Source: Duganella sp. BJB476
Lineage (GTDB): Bacteria; Pseudomonadota; Gammaproteobacteria; Burkholderiales; Burkholderiaceae_D
DNA length: 64,000 bases
Assembly (NCBI RefSeq): GCF_003416895.1
Contig: NZ_QVIO01000002.1
Location: 761,811-825,810, forward strand
Direction of reading: 5' to 3'
Made by a program: the position numbers and the translations under genes
Shown here: positions 1-8,447 of the stretch, in pieces
Position numbering within the stretch: the stretch's first letter is position 1
How the letters are laid out: each line of letters starts with the position of its first letter
The notes under the pieces: generated by a model
Told to the model about the DNA's origin: nothing
Seen by the model: only the letters and a program-made list of their open reading frames with translations
Databases searched by the model: none

Positions 1-1151
1 CCGTGGCCGGCTTCGCCGACGAGAACATCGCCCCACAACAGATTTCCGCCATCATCAAGGCCGACCTGGAACGCAGCGGCGCCTTCAAGCTGATCGACGC
101 GGGCGTGATCACCAGCATGAGCAACATCGACTACGGCACCTGGAAAGCCAAGGGCGCCGACGCATTGGTGGTGGGCACAGTGGCCAAGTCGGCCGCCGGC
201 GACTACGAAGTGCGCTACAAGCTGTTCGACACCGTCAAGCAGAGCGAGCTGTCGCAGCTGAACGTGTCGCGCGCGCCGCAGTTCACCCGCCTGACCGCGC
301 ACAACATCGCCGACGACGTCTACCTGAAGCTGACCGGCATCCGCGGCGCCTTCTCGACCCGCATCGCCTACGTGAAGGAATACGACAAGCGCCACTACGA
401 GCTGCTGGTGGCCGACGCCGACGGCGACGGCGAACAGATGGCGCTGCGTTCGAACGAGCCCATCATCTCGCCGTCCTGGTCGCCGGACGGCACCAAGGTG
501 GCCTACGTGTCGTTCGAGCAGAAGAAGCCGGTGGTCTACGTGCAGAACCTGATCACCCGCGCGCGCACCGTCATCGCCAACGAAAAAGGCAGCAACTCCT
601 CGCCGGTGTGGGCGCAGACCGGCAACAAGCTGGCGGTGTCGCTGTCCAAGGACGGCCACACGCAGATCTACACCGTCAACGCCGACGGCGGCAACCTCAA
701 GCGCGTCTCCAACAGCGCCGGCATCGATTCGGAGGCCAACTTCGCGCCGGACGGCAGCATCTACTTCATGAGCGACCGCAGCGGCGGCCCGCAGATCTAC
801 CGCATGAACGGCGACGGCGGCGAAGCCAAGCGCGTCACCTTCACCGGCAACTACAACATCAGCCCGCGCGTATCGGCCGACGGCAAGACGCTGGCCTACA
901 TCTCCCGCCGCGACGGCAACTACCAGCTGTACGTGATGGACCTGGCCAGCGGCCAGGAGCAGCGCCTGTCGGACAGCACCGACGACCAGTACCCAAGCTT
1001 TGCCCCGAACGGCAAATACATCATGTACGCCACCCAAGCCGGAGGCCGCAAATCGCTGGCCGTGGTCTCGGTGGATGGACGTGTAAAACAACGCCTGACC
1101 ACTCAGGCGGGCAACATCAAGGAGCCCACCTGGGGTCCATTCATGCAGTAA
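1..1151 (+). CDS. tolB: TolB, periplasmic Tol-Pal beta-propeller protein (5' truncated)
   Basis: TolB is the periplasmic beta-propeller of the Tol-Pal system, which bridges inner and outer membranes, binds Pal and helps constrict the outer membrane at division. The frame is already open at base 3 (GCC GGC TTC GCC, AGFADEN) and lacks the signal peptide, so the gene begins before the window; about 380 of the usual ~430 residues remain. The first ~120 residues match the TolB N-terminal domain. The rest carries WD40-like propeller blades, visible as recurring SPSWSPDG, PVWAQTG, NFAPDG, SPRVSADG and YPSFAPNG. pal follows 30 bases downstream on the same strand in the standard tol-pal order. Identification is firm. 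Confidence 0.97.
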   Translation, partial: VAGFADENIAPQQISAIIKADLERSGAFKLIDAGVITSMSNIDYGTWKAKGADALVVGTVAKSAAGDYEVRYKLFDTVKQSELSQLNVSRAPQFTRLTAHNIADDVYLKLTGIRGAFSTRIAYVKEYDKRHYELLVADADGDGEQMALRSNEPIISPSWSPDGTKVAYVSFEQKKPVVYVQNLITRARTVIANEKGSNSSPVWAQTGNKLAVSLSKDGHTQIYTVNADGGNLKRVSNSAGIDSEANFAPDGSIYFMSDRSGGPQIYRMNGDGGEAKRVTFTGNYNISPRVSADGKTLAYISRRDGNYQLYVMDLASGQEQRLSDSTDDQYPSFAPNGKYIMYATQAGGRKSLAVVSVDGRVKQRLTTQAGNIKEPTWGPFMQ

Positions 1152-1181
1152 TTTTTTAGCCTTCATCACTAGGAGAATCAA

Positions 1182-1712
1182 ATGCGTAAACTCAGCAGCT
1201 TAGCTTTTATCGTCACCACCGCCGCCATCCTGTCCGCTTGCTCGACTCCGGTCAAAATCGCTGAGCCAGCGAAAGTGGAAGAGCGTCAAGTCGAACAGAA
1301 ACCGCAGCCGCAGCCTGACACCCGTACCGTCGCTCCGGTCGAAACCAAATCGCTGGATCCGCTGGACGATCCTAAAGGCGTGCTGGCCAACCGCAGCGTG
1401 TACTTCGACTTCGACAGCTACGTCGTGCGCGACGACGGCAAGCCAGTGGTGGAAAACCACTCCGCTTACCTGGCCAAGAACAAGGCCCGTTCGATCCTGA
1501 TCCAAGGTAACACCGATGAACGCGGCGGCGCCGAGTACAACCTGGCCCTGGGCCAGAAGCGCGCCGAAGCCGTGCGCAAGGCGATGACCACGCTGGGCGT
1601 ACCGGAGTCGCAAGTCGAAGCCGTCTCGCTGGGCAAGGAAAAGCCTAAAGCCTCCGGTTCGAACGAAGAAGCATGGGCGCAAAACCGTCGTGCAGACATC
1701 GTCTACAAGTAA
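1182..1712 (+). CDS. pal: Pal, peptidoglycan-associated lipoprotein
   Basis: Pal is the outer-membrane lipoprotein that binds peptidoglycan and is the partner of TolB. The protein has 176 residues. It starts with a lipoprotein signal ending in the lipobox LSAC, with the lipidated cysteine at residue 20. A proline/glutamate-rich tether (about 25-65) follows, then an OmpA-like peptidoglycan-binding domain (about 70-176) with the motif GNTDERG and the helix NLALGQKRAEAVRKAM. The start is supported by AGGAG about 8 bases upstream. It lies 30 bases after tolB and shares its operon. Confidence 0.97.
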   Translation: MRKLSSLAFIVTTAAILSACSTPVKIAEPAKVEERQVEQKPQPQPDTRTVAPVETKSLDPLDDPKGVLANRSVYFDFDSYVVRDDGKPVVENHSAYLAKNKARSILIQGNTDERGGAEYNLALGQKRAEAVRKAMTTLGVPESQVEAVSLGKEKPKASGSNEEAWAQNRRADIVYK

Positions 1713-1750
1713 TACAAAGCACTACCCTTTTGCCGGGTCACAGGCATAAT

Positions 1751-1787
1751 ACGGGGCGGCGCGCGGGTAACACTGCGTCCGCCCCGT
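1751..1787 (+). terminator. GC-rich hairpin between pal and cpoB
   Basis: A 9-bp perfect stem (ACGGGGCGG / CCGCCCCGT) with a 19-base loop is followed by TTCCTTTTTG. It looks like a weak intrinsic terminator or attenuator that would lower cpoB expression relative to tolB-pal. It may instead only stabilise the upstream mRNA; the T run is interrupted. Confidence 0.5.
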
Positions 1788-1818
1788 TTCCTTTTTGATT
1801 TGTGTGAAAGCGCCCGAC

Positions 1819-2574
1819 ATGATGAAACTCTCCAAATCCGGCCTGAGCGCCGCCCTGCTGGCCGCGCTGACCTGGCTGCCGCTGCAAGCCCATGCCGGGC
1901 TGTTCGACGACGACGAAGCCCGTAAGGCCCTGCTCGACCTGCGCGCCAAGGTCGAAGCCATGCGCACCGAGCTGAACGCCCGTATCGACACCAAATCCGA
2001 CAAGTCCAGCACGCTGGACCTGGTCTCGCAAAACGAAATGACCCTGCAGGAAGTGGCCAAGCTGCGCGGCCAGATCGAAGTGCTGAGCAACGAGCTGTCC
2101 AACGCACAAAAGCGCCAGAAAGATTTCTACGTCGACCTAGACGCCCGCCTGCGCAAGCTGGAGCCGCGCGAAGTGACCATCGACGGCAAGACCGCCCAGG
2201 TCGACCCGAACGAGCAGCGCACCTATGAAGCGGCATGGAAGACCTTCACCTCCGGCGACTACAAGGCGGCCGGCACCGCGTTCAGCGAGTTCGTGGCGCG
2301 CTATCCGGGTTCGAGCTACGCGGCCAACGCGCAGTACTACCTGGGCAGCTCCTACTACGCCCAGCGCGACTGCAAGGGCGCGATCACCGCCCAGCTGCTG
2401 GTGCTGAAGAACTACGCCGACAGCCCGAAGGCGCCGGAAGCCATGCTCAACATCGCCAGCTGCCAGGCCGAGCTGAAAGACAAGGCCGCCAAAAAAACCT
2501 TGCAGGACCTGATCAAGGCCTATCCTGACTCGGCGGCAGCGGTCACGGCAAAAGAACGCCTCGGCGGCAAATAA
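1819..2574 (+). CDS. cpoB: CpoB (YbgF), Tol-Pal-associated division coordinator
   Basis: CpoB is a periplasmic protein that couples Tol-Pal outer-membrane constriction to septal peptidoglycan synthesis by PBP1B. With the ATG at 1819 the protein has 251 residues. It starts with a signal peptide ending AHA (about residue 26), then a charged coiled-coil segment (about 30-105, the trimerisation region), and a C-terminal TPR domain (about 130-251) with repeats such as YEAAWKTFTSGDYKAAGTAF. A TTG eight codons upstream is in frame but gives an unlikely N-terminus; a second ATG directly follows 1819. Two cysteines (RDCKG, ASCQA) lie in the TPR part. The location after pal is the usual one. Confidence 0.94.
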   Translation: MMKLSKSGLSAALLAALTWLPLQAHAGLFDDDEARKALLDLRAKVEAMRTELNARIDTKSDKSSTLDLVSQNEMTLQEVAKLRGQIEVLSNELSNAQKRQKDFYVDLDARLRKLEPREVTIDGKTAQVDPNEQRTYEAAWKTFTSGDYKAAGTAFSEFVARYPGSSYAANAQYYLGSSYYAQRDCKGAITAQLLVLKNYADSPKAPEAMLNIASCQAELKDKAAKKTLQDLIKAYPDSAAAVTAKERLGGK

Positions 2575-2588
2575 TTACCCGGGGGTAT

Positions 2589-2618
2589 TTGACAGCAAGA
2601 CTCATTACCCCCTATAAT
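2589..2618 (+). promoter_or_regulatory. Consensus sigma-70 promoter for tRNA-Lys
   Basis: TTGACA at 2589-2594 and TATAAT at 2613-2618 are both exact consensus hexamers, separated by 18 bases and placed about 14 bases before the first tRNA-Lys. This is a strong housekeeping promoter fitting stable RNA synthesis. Confidence 0.88.
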
Positions 2619-2631
2619 CTCGCTTCTTCGG

Positions 2632-2707
2632 GGGTCGTTAGCTCAGCTGGTAGAGCAGCGGACTTTTAATCCGTTGGTCGCAGGTTCGAATCCCGCACGG
2701 CCTACCA
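2632..2707 (+). tRNA. tRNA-Lys (anticodon UUU), copy 1
   Basis: A 76-base tRNA with encoded CCA. The acceptor stem GGGTCGT pairs with ACGGCCT (two G-U pairs), the D-arm contains AGCTCAGCTGGTAGAGC, the anticodon loop CTTTTAA reads lysine AAA/AAG, and the T-arm has GGTTCGAATCC. It is nearly identical to the E. coli lysine tRNA. It sits directly behind the consensus promoter at 2589. Confidence 0.98.
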
Positions 2708-2736
2708 TTCGAAGAAAACCAAGGTTTCACACCTTT

Positions 2737-2812
2737 GGGTCGTTAGCTCAGCTGGTAGAGCAGCGGACTTTTAATCCGTTGGTCGCAGGTTCGAATCCCG
2801 CACGGCCTACCA
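2737..2812 (+). tRNA. tRNA-Lys (anticodon UUU), copy 2
   Basis: The 76 bases are identical to the copy at 2632, 29 bases downstream, and probably made from the same transcript. An intrinsic terminator follows at 2825. Confidence 0.98.
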
Positions 2813-2824
2813 AGATTCATCAAG

Positions 2825-2856
2825 AAAGCCCACCAACTTCGGTTCGTGGGCTTTTT
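2825..2856 (+). terminator. Intrinsic terminator after the tRNA-Lys pair
   Basis: The stem AAAGCCCAC / GTGGGCTTT with a 12-base loop is followed by a T run. It ends the two-tRNA transcript. Confidence 0.85.
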
Positions 2857-2923
2857 TGTTTCTGCTCACGATTTTACCAGAGCGCGGCGCGAGCGGCAGC
2901 GCGCTCGCGCCGCACAAAAAATC

Positions 2924-3196
2924 TTACGCTGCTACGGCATCGACCTTCGGCTTGCGCGGCGCGCGCGGCTTCTTCGGTTTCTCCGCAGGGGCAGCGGCCT
3001 CGCGGCCTTTGACCGCTTCAATCAGGGCACTGGCATAGGCGTTGCGAGCGGTCTGGGTAAAGGCGGTTTGTTGCTGCAACCGGGCCAGTTCGGCGTCGAC
3101 GGCCAGGATGTTGGCGGCCTGAATCTTGGCAGCCTCGTTCAGGTTGGCGGAGGCGTAGGAGGTGCCATTGATCGTAATGTATTGCGGTAAAGTCAT
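2924..3196 (-). CDS. DUF6447 family small protein
   Basis: A 90-residue protein of the DUF6447 type: an N-terminal beta-hairpin (YITINGTSY), a helical middle in which VDAELARLQQQ and ARNAYASALIEAVKG stand out, and a very basic lysine/proline/alanine tail (KPKKPRAPRKPK) that could touch nucleic acid. No signal peptide or membrane segment. AAGGA lies about 8 bases before the ATG. It is on the opposite strand between the second and third tRNA-Lys copies. The function is not known; family assignment is from recall of the conserved pattern. Confidence 0.75.
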   Translation of the reverse strand: MTLPQYITINGTSYASANLNEAAKIQAANILAVDAELARLQQQTAFTQTARNAYASALIEAVKGREAAAPAEKPKKPRAPRKPKVDAVAA

Positions 3197-3340
3197 CTTC
3201 TTCCTTGATTATCGTATCCGGGCCAGAAATCCCAGTCGACCATGATTGTATGTCTAACCGGCACGCCTCGCCAAGGGCGCCTTCCAGCGACATTTGGAGC
3301 TTGTCAGATTCCGTTCCGCGCATTATGATGCTGGCCCCTT

Positions 3341-3416
3341 GGGTCGTTAGCTCAGCTGGTAGAGCAGCGGACTTTTAATCCGTTGGTCGCAGGTTCGAAT
3401 CCCGCACGGCCTACCA
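3341..3416 (+). tRNA. tRNA-Lys (anticodon UUU), copy 3
   Basis: The 76 bases are identical to the other two copies. Identity with copy 2 continues for about 12 bases past the CCA (AGATTCATCAA) and is then lost within the former terminator stem, so this copy has no clear terminator. No consensus promoter is visible just upstream. It looks like a duplication of copy 2. Confidence 0.96.
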
Positions 3417-4008
3417 AGATTCATCAAAAAGCCACCTTCGATCCGCCCCCCTAAATCTGCCTCATGTACACGTAGGGCACGATAAAGAAACGCGGCCCGG
3501 TTGCGACGACTAAACCTTGGTCGCCAACAGGTCAACCGTCGGCCTCAAGCCATCGCCGGGGAGAGCAAGCTGTGAGACTACTTTCGACCACAGAATTCGC
3601 GACACGGCTGGCGTCGCCCTATCGTGACCGGAGCGGTGCTGGAAGCGGCCCTGGAATGGCAAGGATACCGCATCGCATTCTTCACCGATGACATCTCTTT
3701 TGAAGACATGCTGCGGATTTATATGTTCGACGCCAATATGGCATTGGTCGATGCGGCCGTGCTCGGCGCAATGTATTCCACCGGTATTTACGCAGCAATG
3801 TGCCGTTCACGCAGGCGACACCGTGGATCAGGCGCGATGAACATTATCACGTGGATTTTTTACTACCCTGCAAGCCGCTCAGTGAGTATCGTCTGGGGCG
3901 GATAGATCAAGTCGCACTTCCCCTCGCTTTTTCCAGCCAATCTGGGTATAACTGATATTATCGCTTCGATATCGCTCCGTCACACCTGTCCATCAAGGGA
4001 GAAACGAA
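3417..4008. other. Gene-poor interval after tRNA-Lys copy 3
   Basis: Between the third tRNA and the ridA-like gene there is no intact gene. It contains the broken frame at 3572-3955 and, at its end, the ribosome binding site AAGGGAG for the gene at 4009. The first 155 bases show nothing recognisable beyond the short tail duplicated from tRNA copy 2. Confidence 0.7.
3572..3955 (+). pseudogene. Decayed small gene with two compensating frameshifts
   Basis: Protein-like sequence continues across a frame change: LLSTTEFATRLASPYRD from a GTG at 3572, then in another frame VLEAALEWQGYRIAFF and EDMLRIYMFDANMALVD (about 3624-3790), then back in the first frame FTQATPWIRRDEHYHVDFL and YRLGRIDQVALPLAF up to TGA at 3953. 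Net length 128 codons. Neither single frame gives a convincing whole protein. The simplest reading is a decayed accessory gene left next to the tRNA, but two assembly errors would look the same. I do not recognise the family. Confidence 0.45.
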
Positions 4009-4476
4009 ATGCATCACACCATGCTTACCTCGTTAAAAGTGCTGTGCGGCGGCTTTGTCGCGCTGGCCATGGCCAGTTCGGCAGCCCAGACCGGCACGGG
4101 CAAGGAAGTCATCGCAAGCAAGGGGGCGCCAGACGCAATCGGCCCCTACTCTCAAGCAATCAAGGTTGGCCAAACGGTGTACTTGGCCGGCCAGCTTGCA
4201 ATCGATCCGAGGACCAACCAACTGAATCCGGGCGCGATTGAAGAACAAACAAAACAAGTCCTGGAGAATTTGAAAGCCGTGCTGGCAGCGAGCGGCATGA
4301 GCTTGGATGACGTGGTCGCGACTACCGTCTATGTAAAAGATCTAAACGATTTCGCAAAACTGAACGCAGTCTACGCGACCTATTTCAGGGACAAGCCGCC
4401 GGCGCGCGCCACGGTACAAGTGGCGCGTCTGCCCAAGGACGCGCTAGTAGAAATTTCGGCAATCGCGGCGAAATAA
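4009..4476 (+). CDS. Exported RidA/YjgF-family protein
   Basis: RidA-family proteins hydrolyse reactive enamine/imine intermediates and are normally cytoplasmic. This 155-residue protein has the whole domain (about 30-155), with [10 protein letters not shown], the YLAGQ strand, the helix [13 protein letters not shown], the arginine in [11 protein letters not shown] that contacts the substrate carboxylate, and the final VEI. In front is an N-terminal extension with a hydrophobic core ([13 protein letters not shown]) that reads as a Sec signal peptide, so the protein is probably periplasmic. AAGGGAG lies 8 bases before the ATG. The role outside the cytoplasm is unknown. Confidence 0.9.
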   Translation: MHHTMLTSLKVLCGGFVALAMASSAAQTGTGKEVIASKGAPDAIGPYSQAIKVGQTVYLAGQLAIDPRTNQLNPGAIEEQTKQVLENLKAVLAASGMSLDDVVATTVYVKDLNDFAKLNAVYATYFRDKPPARATVQVARLPKDALVEISAIAAK

Positions 4477-4579
4477 AGAAATAAGCGGATGCGAGGCAGG
4501 CAGTACGCTCAGCGAGCGCTGCTCATCGCCACTACGGGAGTCGGCAGGAGTACTATGTAAGTCTAAAAAAGGACCCCAC

Positions 4580-5347
4580 ATGGAGATCCGCTCGAAGCTG
4601 CCGCTGGCTTTGCTGTTGCTGGCGCTGTCGGCCCGCCCGGCCCCTCCGCCGCCTTTGCATTTGGTGGCGAACTACTGGGAACCCTACACCGGCCCGAATT
4701 TACCCCAGCAGGGGCTCGCGTCCGAAATCGTGCTCACCGCGTTGCAGCGTGCCGGCTATCAGGTCGATATCGCCATCATGCCGTGGTCGCGCGTGCTGAC
4801 CACGCTCTACCAGCACCAGACCGACGGCGTGGTGGCCATCTGGGCCACCAACGAAAGACGCCGCAAGCTGCTATTCAGCGACAGCTATCTCTCCAACCAG
4901 TTGTTCATCCTGCACATGCCGGGCCAATTGCAGGACGCCACCGAGTTCAGACACCTGGACGGCGCACGCATCGGCATAGGCCGCGACTATGAATACAGCG
5001 ATGCATTCCTGTCGCAGAAAAATTTCCAGATCGAACCGGTCGGGCGCACGATACACAACCTGCTCAAGCTCACCCTCGGCCGCGTCGACGGCGTGCTGGA
5101 AGACAAGCTGATAGCGCTACACCAGATACAAGCCAATGTCGGCGCCCACGACGCCCTCGCCAAGATCGAATTCGCGACCGGACCGATGATGACGCTGCCG
5201 CTTTATCTGGCCCTGAACCCGCAGACACCGAACGCCAGGCAGATCATCGACCAATTCAACCTGGAATTATCCAGGATGCGCAAGGACGGTACGCTGGCTG
5301 CGATCGTGGCGCGCACCGAGCGCCAACTCGCACTCAAGGGACACTGA
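4580..5347 (+). CDS. Periplasmic solute-binding protein (amino-acid SBP family 3)
   Basis: A 255-residue type-II periplasmic binding protein like those of polar amino-acid ABC importers. It has a signal peptide (about 1-20, LPLALLLLALSA), then the lobe pattern VANYWEPYTG, LASEIVLTALQRAGY and MPWSRVLTTLYQ, and TDGVVAIWATNERR, a typical opening of this group. No ABC permease or ATPase is next to it, so it may serve as an orphan sensor or share a distant transporter. Ligand not predictable. A paralog-like protein lies at 49307 next to a histidine kinase. AAGGA precedes the ATG. Confidence 0.85.
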   Translation: MEIRSKLPLALLLLALSARPAPPPPLHLVANYWEPYTGPNLPQQGLASEIVLTALQRAGYQVDIAIMPWSRVLTTLYQHQTDGVVAIWATNERRRKLLFSDSYLSNQLFILHMPGQLQDATEFRHLDGARIGIGRDYEYSDAFLSQKNFQIEPVGRTIHNLLKLTLGRVDGVLEDKLIALHQIQANVGAHDALAKIEFATGPMMTLPLYLALNPQTPNARQIIDQFNLELSRMRKDGTLAAIVARTERQLALKGH

Positions 5348-5499
5348 AAACGCTTGCAGGTGCGAGCTCGGAAGGTCGTCAACGACAGTTTTCCCCAGGC
5401 ATTTCAGCGCCGCTTGGCTGATGCACTTTGACAACACTTAATTGTTAAAGCACAAAGCGCCGTGTATTGTGGAGTTTCTGTTGCTGTTCCACTTCCGAG

Positions 5500-7632
5500 A
5501 TGAAACCGTTCCCCACCCTGCGCACCCGCATGACAGACCGCAGCCCTGGCTGGCTGGTCGCCCTGGCCCTGACCGCCTGGCATCCCGCATCGCTTTCCGC
5601 AGCCCAGCCTGAGGACGAAGACCTCGCCCTGTACGGTATGGACCGTTCCGCGATCAGCCTGGCCACCGGCTCGGCCCAGCCGCTGCGCCGCGCGCCGGCC
5701 GTCGCTTCCGTGATCACCGCCGACGATATAGCCGCCATGGGCGCGGCCGATCTGGACCAGGTGCTGGAAACCGTGGCCGGCATCCATGTCACGCGCACGG
5801 CGACGCTATACGCATCCAACTACATCATCCGCGGCATCGGCGCGGGCGGGGTCACCAATCCCCAGGTGTTGGTCATGCTCAACGGCCTGCGTATGAGCAC
5901 GGACTTCAATGGCGACAAGGGAAATATGTGGGCCAGCATGCCGCTGACCAACGTGGTGCGGATCGAAATCATCCGCGGCCCCGGCTCGGCCCTGTATGGC
6001 GCCGATGCGTTTGCCGGCGTCATCAACATCATCACCAAGACGGCGGAGCAAATGCCGGGACTGCGCGTGGGCGCGCGCGCCGGCTCGCTCAACACGCGCG
6101 ACGCCTGGCTTGAATATGGCAACAAGCAAGGCCAGCTGGCCATCGCGACCTATCTGCAAGTGGCCCGCACCGACGGCCCCGCCGGCGCCATCGAGGCCGA
6201 CGCGCAAACCCTCAACGATCACCGCTTCGGCACCCACGTCAGCAAGGCCCCCGGCCAACTGAACGCGGGCTACCACGCCATCGACGGCAGTCTCGACCTG
6301 AGCTGGCAACGCTGGCGCTGGCGCACCAACCTGAAATGGCGCAGCGACGTCGGCACCGGCGCCGGCGTCAATTCGGCGCTCGATCCCGACCACAAGACCC
6401 GCAGCGGCGAAGCGGTCAGCGAACTGTCCTGGACCGCGCCCGACTTCGCCAATGACTGGAGCGTGGGCGGCTCGCTCAGCTACATGTTTTTCACCGAGCA
6501 ATCGCCCGACGGACTGGGCCTGTTTCCGGCGGGCGCGCGCATCGGCCCCAGCTTTTTCCCGAACGGCATGATAGGCGGCCCCGGCCGCTGGGAACGCAAT
6601 CTGCGCGGCTCCGCCTTTGCCAACTACAGCGGCTGGAACCGGCATGCGCTGCGCCTGGGCGCGGGCCACGACGACCTGTATCTGTACCAGGTCAGCACGA
6701 TGAAGAACTTCCTGATCAATCCGGCGGGCATCCCGATACCGAGCGGCGCGGTGATCGACTACGGCGCCATCCAGCCGCACATCCGGCCCCAGCGCCGCAA
6801 GATCAACTATGTCTACGCACAGGACGAATGGCAGTTCGCCCGCGACTGGGCGCTGACGGCGGGCGTGCGGCACGACGATTACTCCGACTTCGGCGGCACC
6901 ACCAACCCGCGCCTGGCGCTGGTGTGGGATGCCGACCTGAACGTCACGGTCAAGCTGCTGCACGGCCGCGCCTTCCGCTCGCCCAGCTTCAACGAGCAGA
7001 CCGGCATCAATCCGGTCAACATGGGCAACCCGGAGGTGCGTCCGGAGAGCATCGCCACCACGGAAGCGGCGCTGGCCTGGCAGGCGCGCGCCGACTTGTC
7101 CATCAATCTCAGCCTGTTCCGCTATACGATGAAGGACCTGATTCGCTCCGTGCCGAACCCGGCGCCCGCGCCGGGCGCCGCCTACCAGAACAGCGGCAGC
7201 GTGAACGGCAATGGCGGTGAAGTCGAACTGACATGGGAGCTGGATCCGAACCTGCGCTGGCAAGCGAACTATGCGCGGCAGAACGCGCGCGACCAGGCCA
7301 CCGGCCGCGATCCGGGCTACGCGCCGCGCCACCATGCCAACAGCCGGCTGGACTGGGACTTCAGTCCGGGCTGGCGTCTCAGTCCGCAGCTGAACTGGGT
7401 CGCGGGCCGGCGCCGCGCGGCCGGCGACGCGCGCGCCCCGATTGCCGACTACCGCACCGTGGACGCCGCCCTCACCCATCCGCTGCCGCATGGCTGGATC
7501 GTCTCCGCCACCGTGCGCAACCTGTTCAATGCCGACGCGCGCGAACCCAGCCTGGCGCCGGGGCTGGCGCTGCCGTTCGACATCCCGGTATCGCCACGCG
7601 CCCTGGCTGTGCAGCTAAGCGTCAAGCTTTAA
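5500..7632 (+). CDS. TonB-dependent outer-membrane receptor
   Basis: The protein of about 710 residues takes up an iron complex, cobalamin or another scarce ligand across the outer membrane using TonB energy. A signal peptide (about 1-34, ending SLSAAQ) leads into the plug domain (about 55-165): RAPAVASVITADDIAAMG, LETVAGIHV, NYIIRGIG and VVRIEIIRGPGSALYGADAFAGVI are diagnostic. A large barrel follows, with RAFRSPSFNEQ and a C-terminal strand ending SVKL instead of the usual aromatic residue. The start at 5500 gives the more sensible signal peptide; an upstream in-frame start at 5467 adds a cysteine-rich stretch. No transporter partner is adjacent; closest in style to the BtuB/CirA group. Confidence 0.93.
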   Translation: MKPFPTLRTRMTDRSPGWLVALALTAWHPASLSAAQPEDEDLALYGMDRSAISLATGSAQPLRRAPAVASVITADDIAAMGAADLDQVLETVAGIHVTRTATLYASNYIIRGIGAGGVTNPQVLVMLNGLRMSTDFNGDKGNMWASMPLTNVVRIEIIRGPGSALYGADAFAGVINIITKTAEQMPGLRVGARAGSLNTRDAWLEYGNKQGQLAIATYLQVARTDGPAGAIEADAQTLNDHRFGTHVSKAPGQLNAGYHAIDGSLDLSWQRWRWRTNLKWRSDVGTGAGVNSALDPDHKTRSGEAVSELSWTAPDFANDWSVGGSLSYMFFTEQSPDGLGLFPAGARIGPSFFPNGMIGGPGRWERNLRGSAFANYSGWNRHALRLGAGHDDLYLYQVSTMKNFLINPAGIPIPSGAVIDYGAIQPHIRPQRRKINYVYAQDEWQFARDWALTAGVRHDDYSDFGGTTNPRLALVWDADLNVTVKLLHGRAFRSPSFNEQTGINPVNMGNPEVRPESIATTEAALAWQARADLSINLSLFRYTMKDLIRSVPNPAPAPGAAYQNSGSVNGNGGEVELTWELDPNLRWQANYARQNARDQATGRDPGYAPRHHANSRLDWDFSPGWRLSPQLNWVAGRRRAAGDARAPIADYRTVDAALTHPLPHGWIVSATVRNLFNADAREPSLAPGLALPFDIPVSPRALAVQLSVKL

Positions 7633-7726
7633 CTGTTTTTTTTCTGAGCGCCGCGCCGTTCTGACAAAAAAACCGCCGGCACTGAGCGCGATCTTGAGCG
7701 CGTTCAGGCTGGCATTTTTTTTATTG

Positions 7727-8290
7727 TTACCCCTCCGAATTCGCCCCCAGGGTGATGTGAACAGTCAACTCCCGCGCCGTGTTCGGGAAATACTTGTTGA
7801 CGCCGAAATCGGCACGATTCAGCTTGACCATCGCCTCGAAGCCGGCTTCGCTCTCCTTGCCCATCGGGTCGCGCTTGATCTTGTTGATCTTGCCGTCGAG
7901 GACCACGGCCTTGGTCACGCCGTGCAGCGACAGGTTGCCGCTAATTTTGAGGCTATCCATCGGTCCCTTGACGATCTTGGTGCTCTGGAACGTGATGTCG
8001 GGGAAGGCGGCGGCATCGAGGAATTCCGCGCTCACCAGTTGACGGTCGAGGGCAGGAACGGCGGTGTGGATGCCATCCACCGCCAGCTTCACCATGACCG
8101 AGGACTTGCTCAAGTCCTCGTCCAGCACCAGCTTGCCTTCGATTTTCTCGAAACGGGCCACCGGATTGGTATAACCATGATGATCCCAGCTAAAGACAAC
8201 AGCGCTGTGGTCGGGGTCGATCGTCAGCGTCTCGGCGCTGAAGGCCGGCAGGGTGAACAGCGAAAACAGCGGCAGCAACAGGTATTTCAT
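7727..8290 (-). CDS. YceI-family periplasmic lipid-binding protein
   Basis: YceI-like lipocalin-fold proteins bind isoprenoid-type lipids in the periplasm. The 187-residue product has a signal peptide (MKYLLLPLFSLFTLPAFSA) and the family strands IDPDHSAVVFSWDHHG, GKLVLDEDLSKSSVMVKL, FQSTKIVK, GNLSLHGVTKAVVLDG and the end GFEAMVKLNRADFGVNKY. The start at 8290 is preceded by AAGGAG at the right distance; further upstream in-frame starts are less likely. It converges with the TonB receptor and is divergent from the CadC-like regulator at 8448, whose control it may share. Confidence 0.92.
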   Translation of the reverse strand: MKYLLLPLFSLFTLPAFSAETLTIDPDHSAVVFSWDHHGYTNPVARFEKIEGKLVLDEDLSKSSVMVKLAVDGIHTAVPALDRQLVSAEFLDAAAFPDITFQSTKIVKGPMDSLKISGNLSLHGVTKAVVLDGKINKIKRDPMGKESEAGFEAMVKLNRADFGVNKYFPNTARELTVHITLGANSEG

Positions 8291-8447
8291 CGTGTACTCC
8301 TTCATGTGTGGGGAGCCATCACAATGCAAGCGGGCTGGCCAAAAGTCCTGAAATTGGCCTGAAACAGTTCTGAAATTCCCTGAAAGGCCCCGCAGGCGGC
8401 CGCGCTATAATCCAATCCTGTCAAAAATACAAAAATATCGGAGCACA

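Noticed and set aside
2632..3416. Integrative element bounded by tRNA-Lys copies
   Set aside because: No integrase, transposase or other mobility gene lies between or beside the copies, and the interval is only about 500 bases. Reported instead as a possible remnant.
5428..5469. TTGACA at 5428 as part of a promoter for the TonB receptor
   Set aside because: No -10-like hexamer lies at 16-18 bases; the nearest candidate is about 30 bases away.
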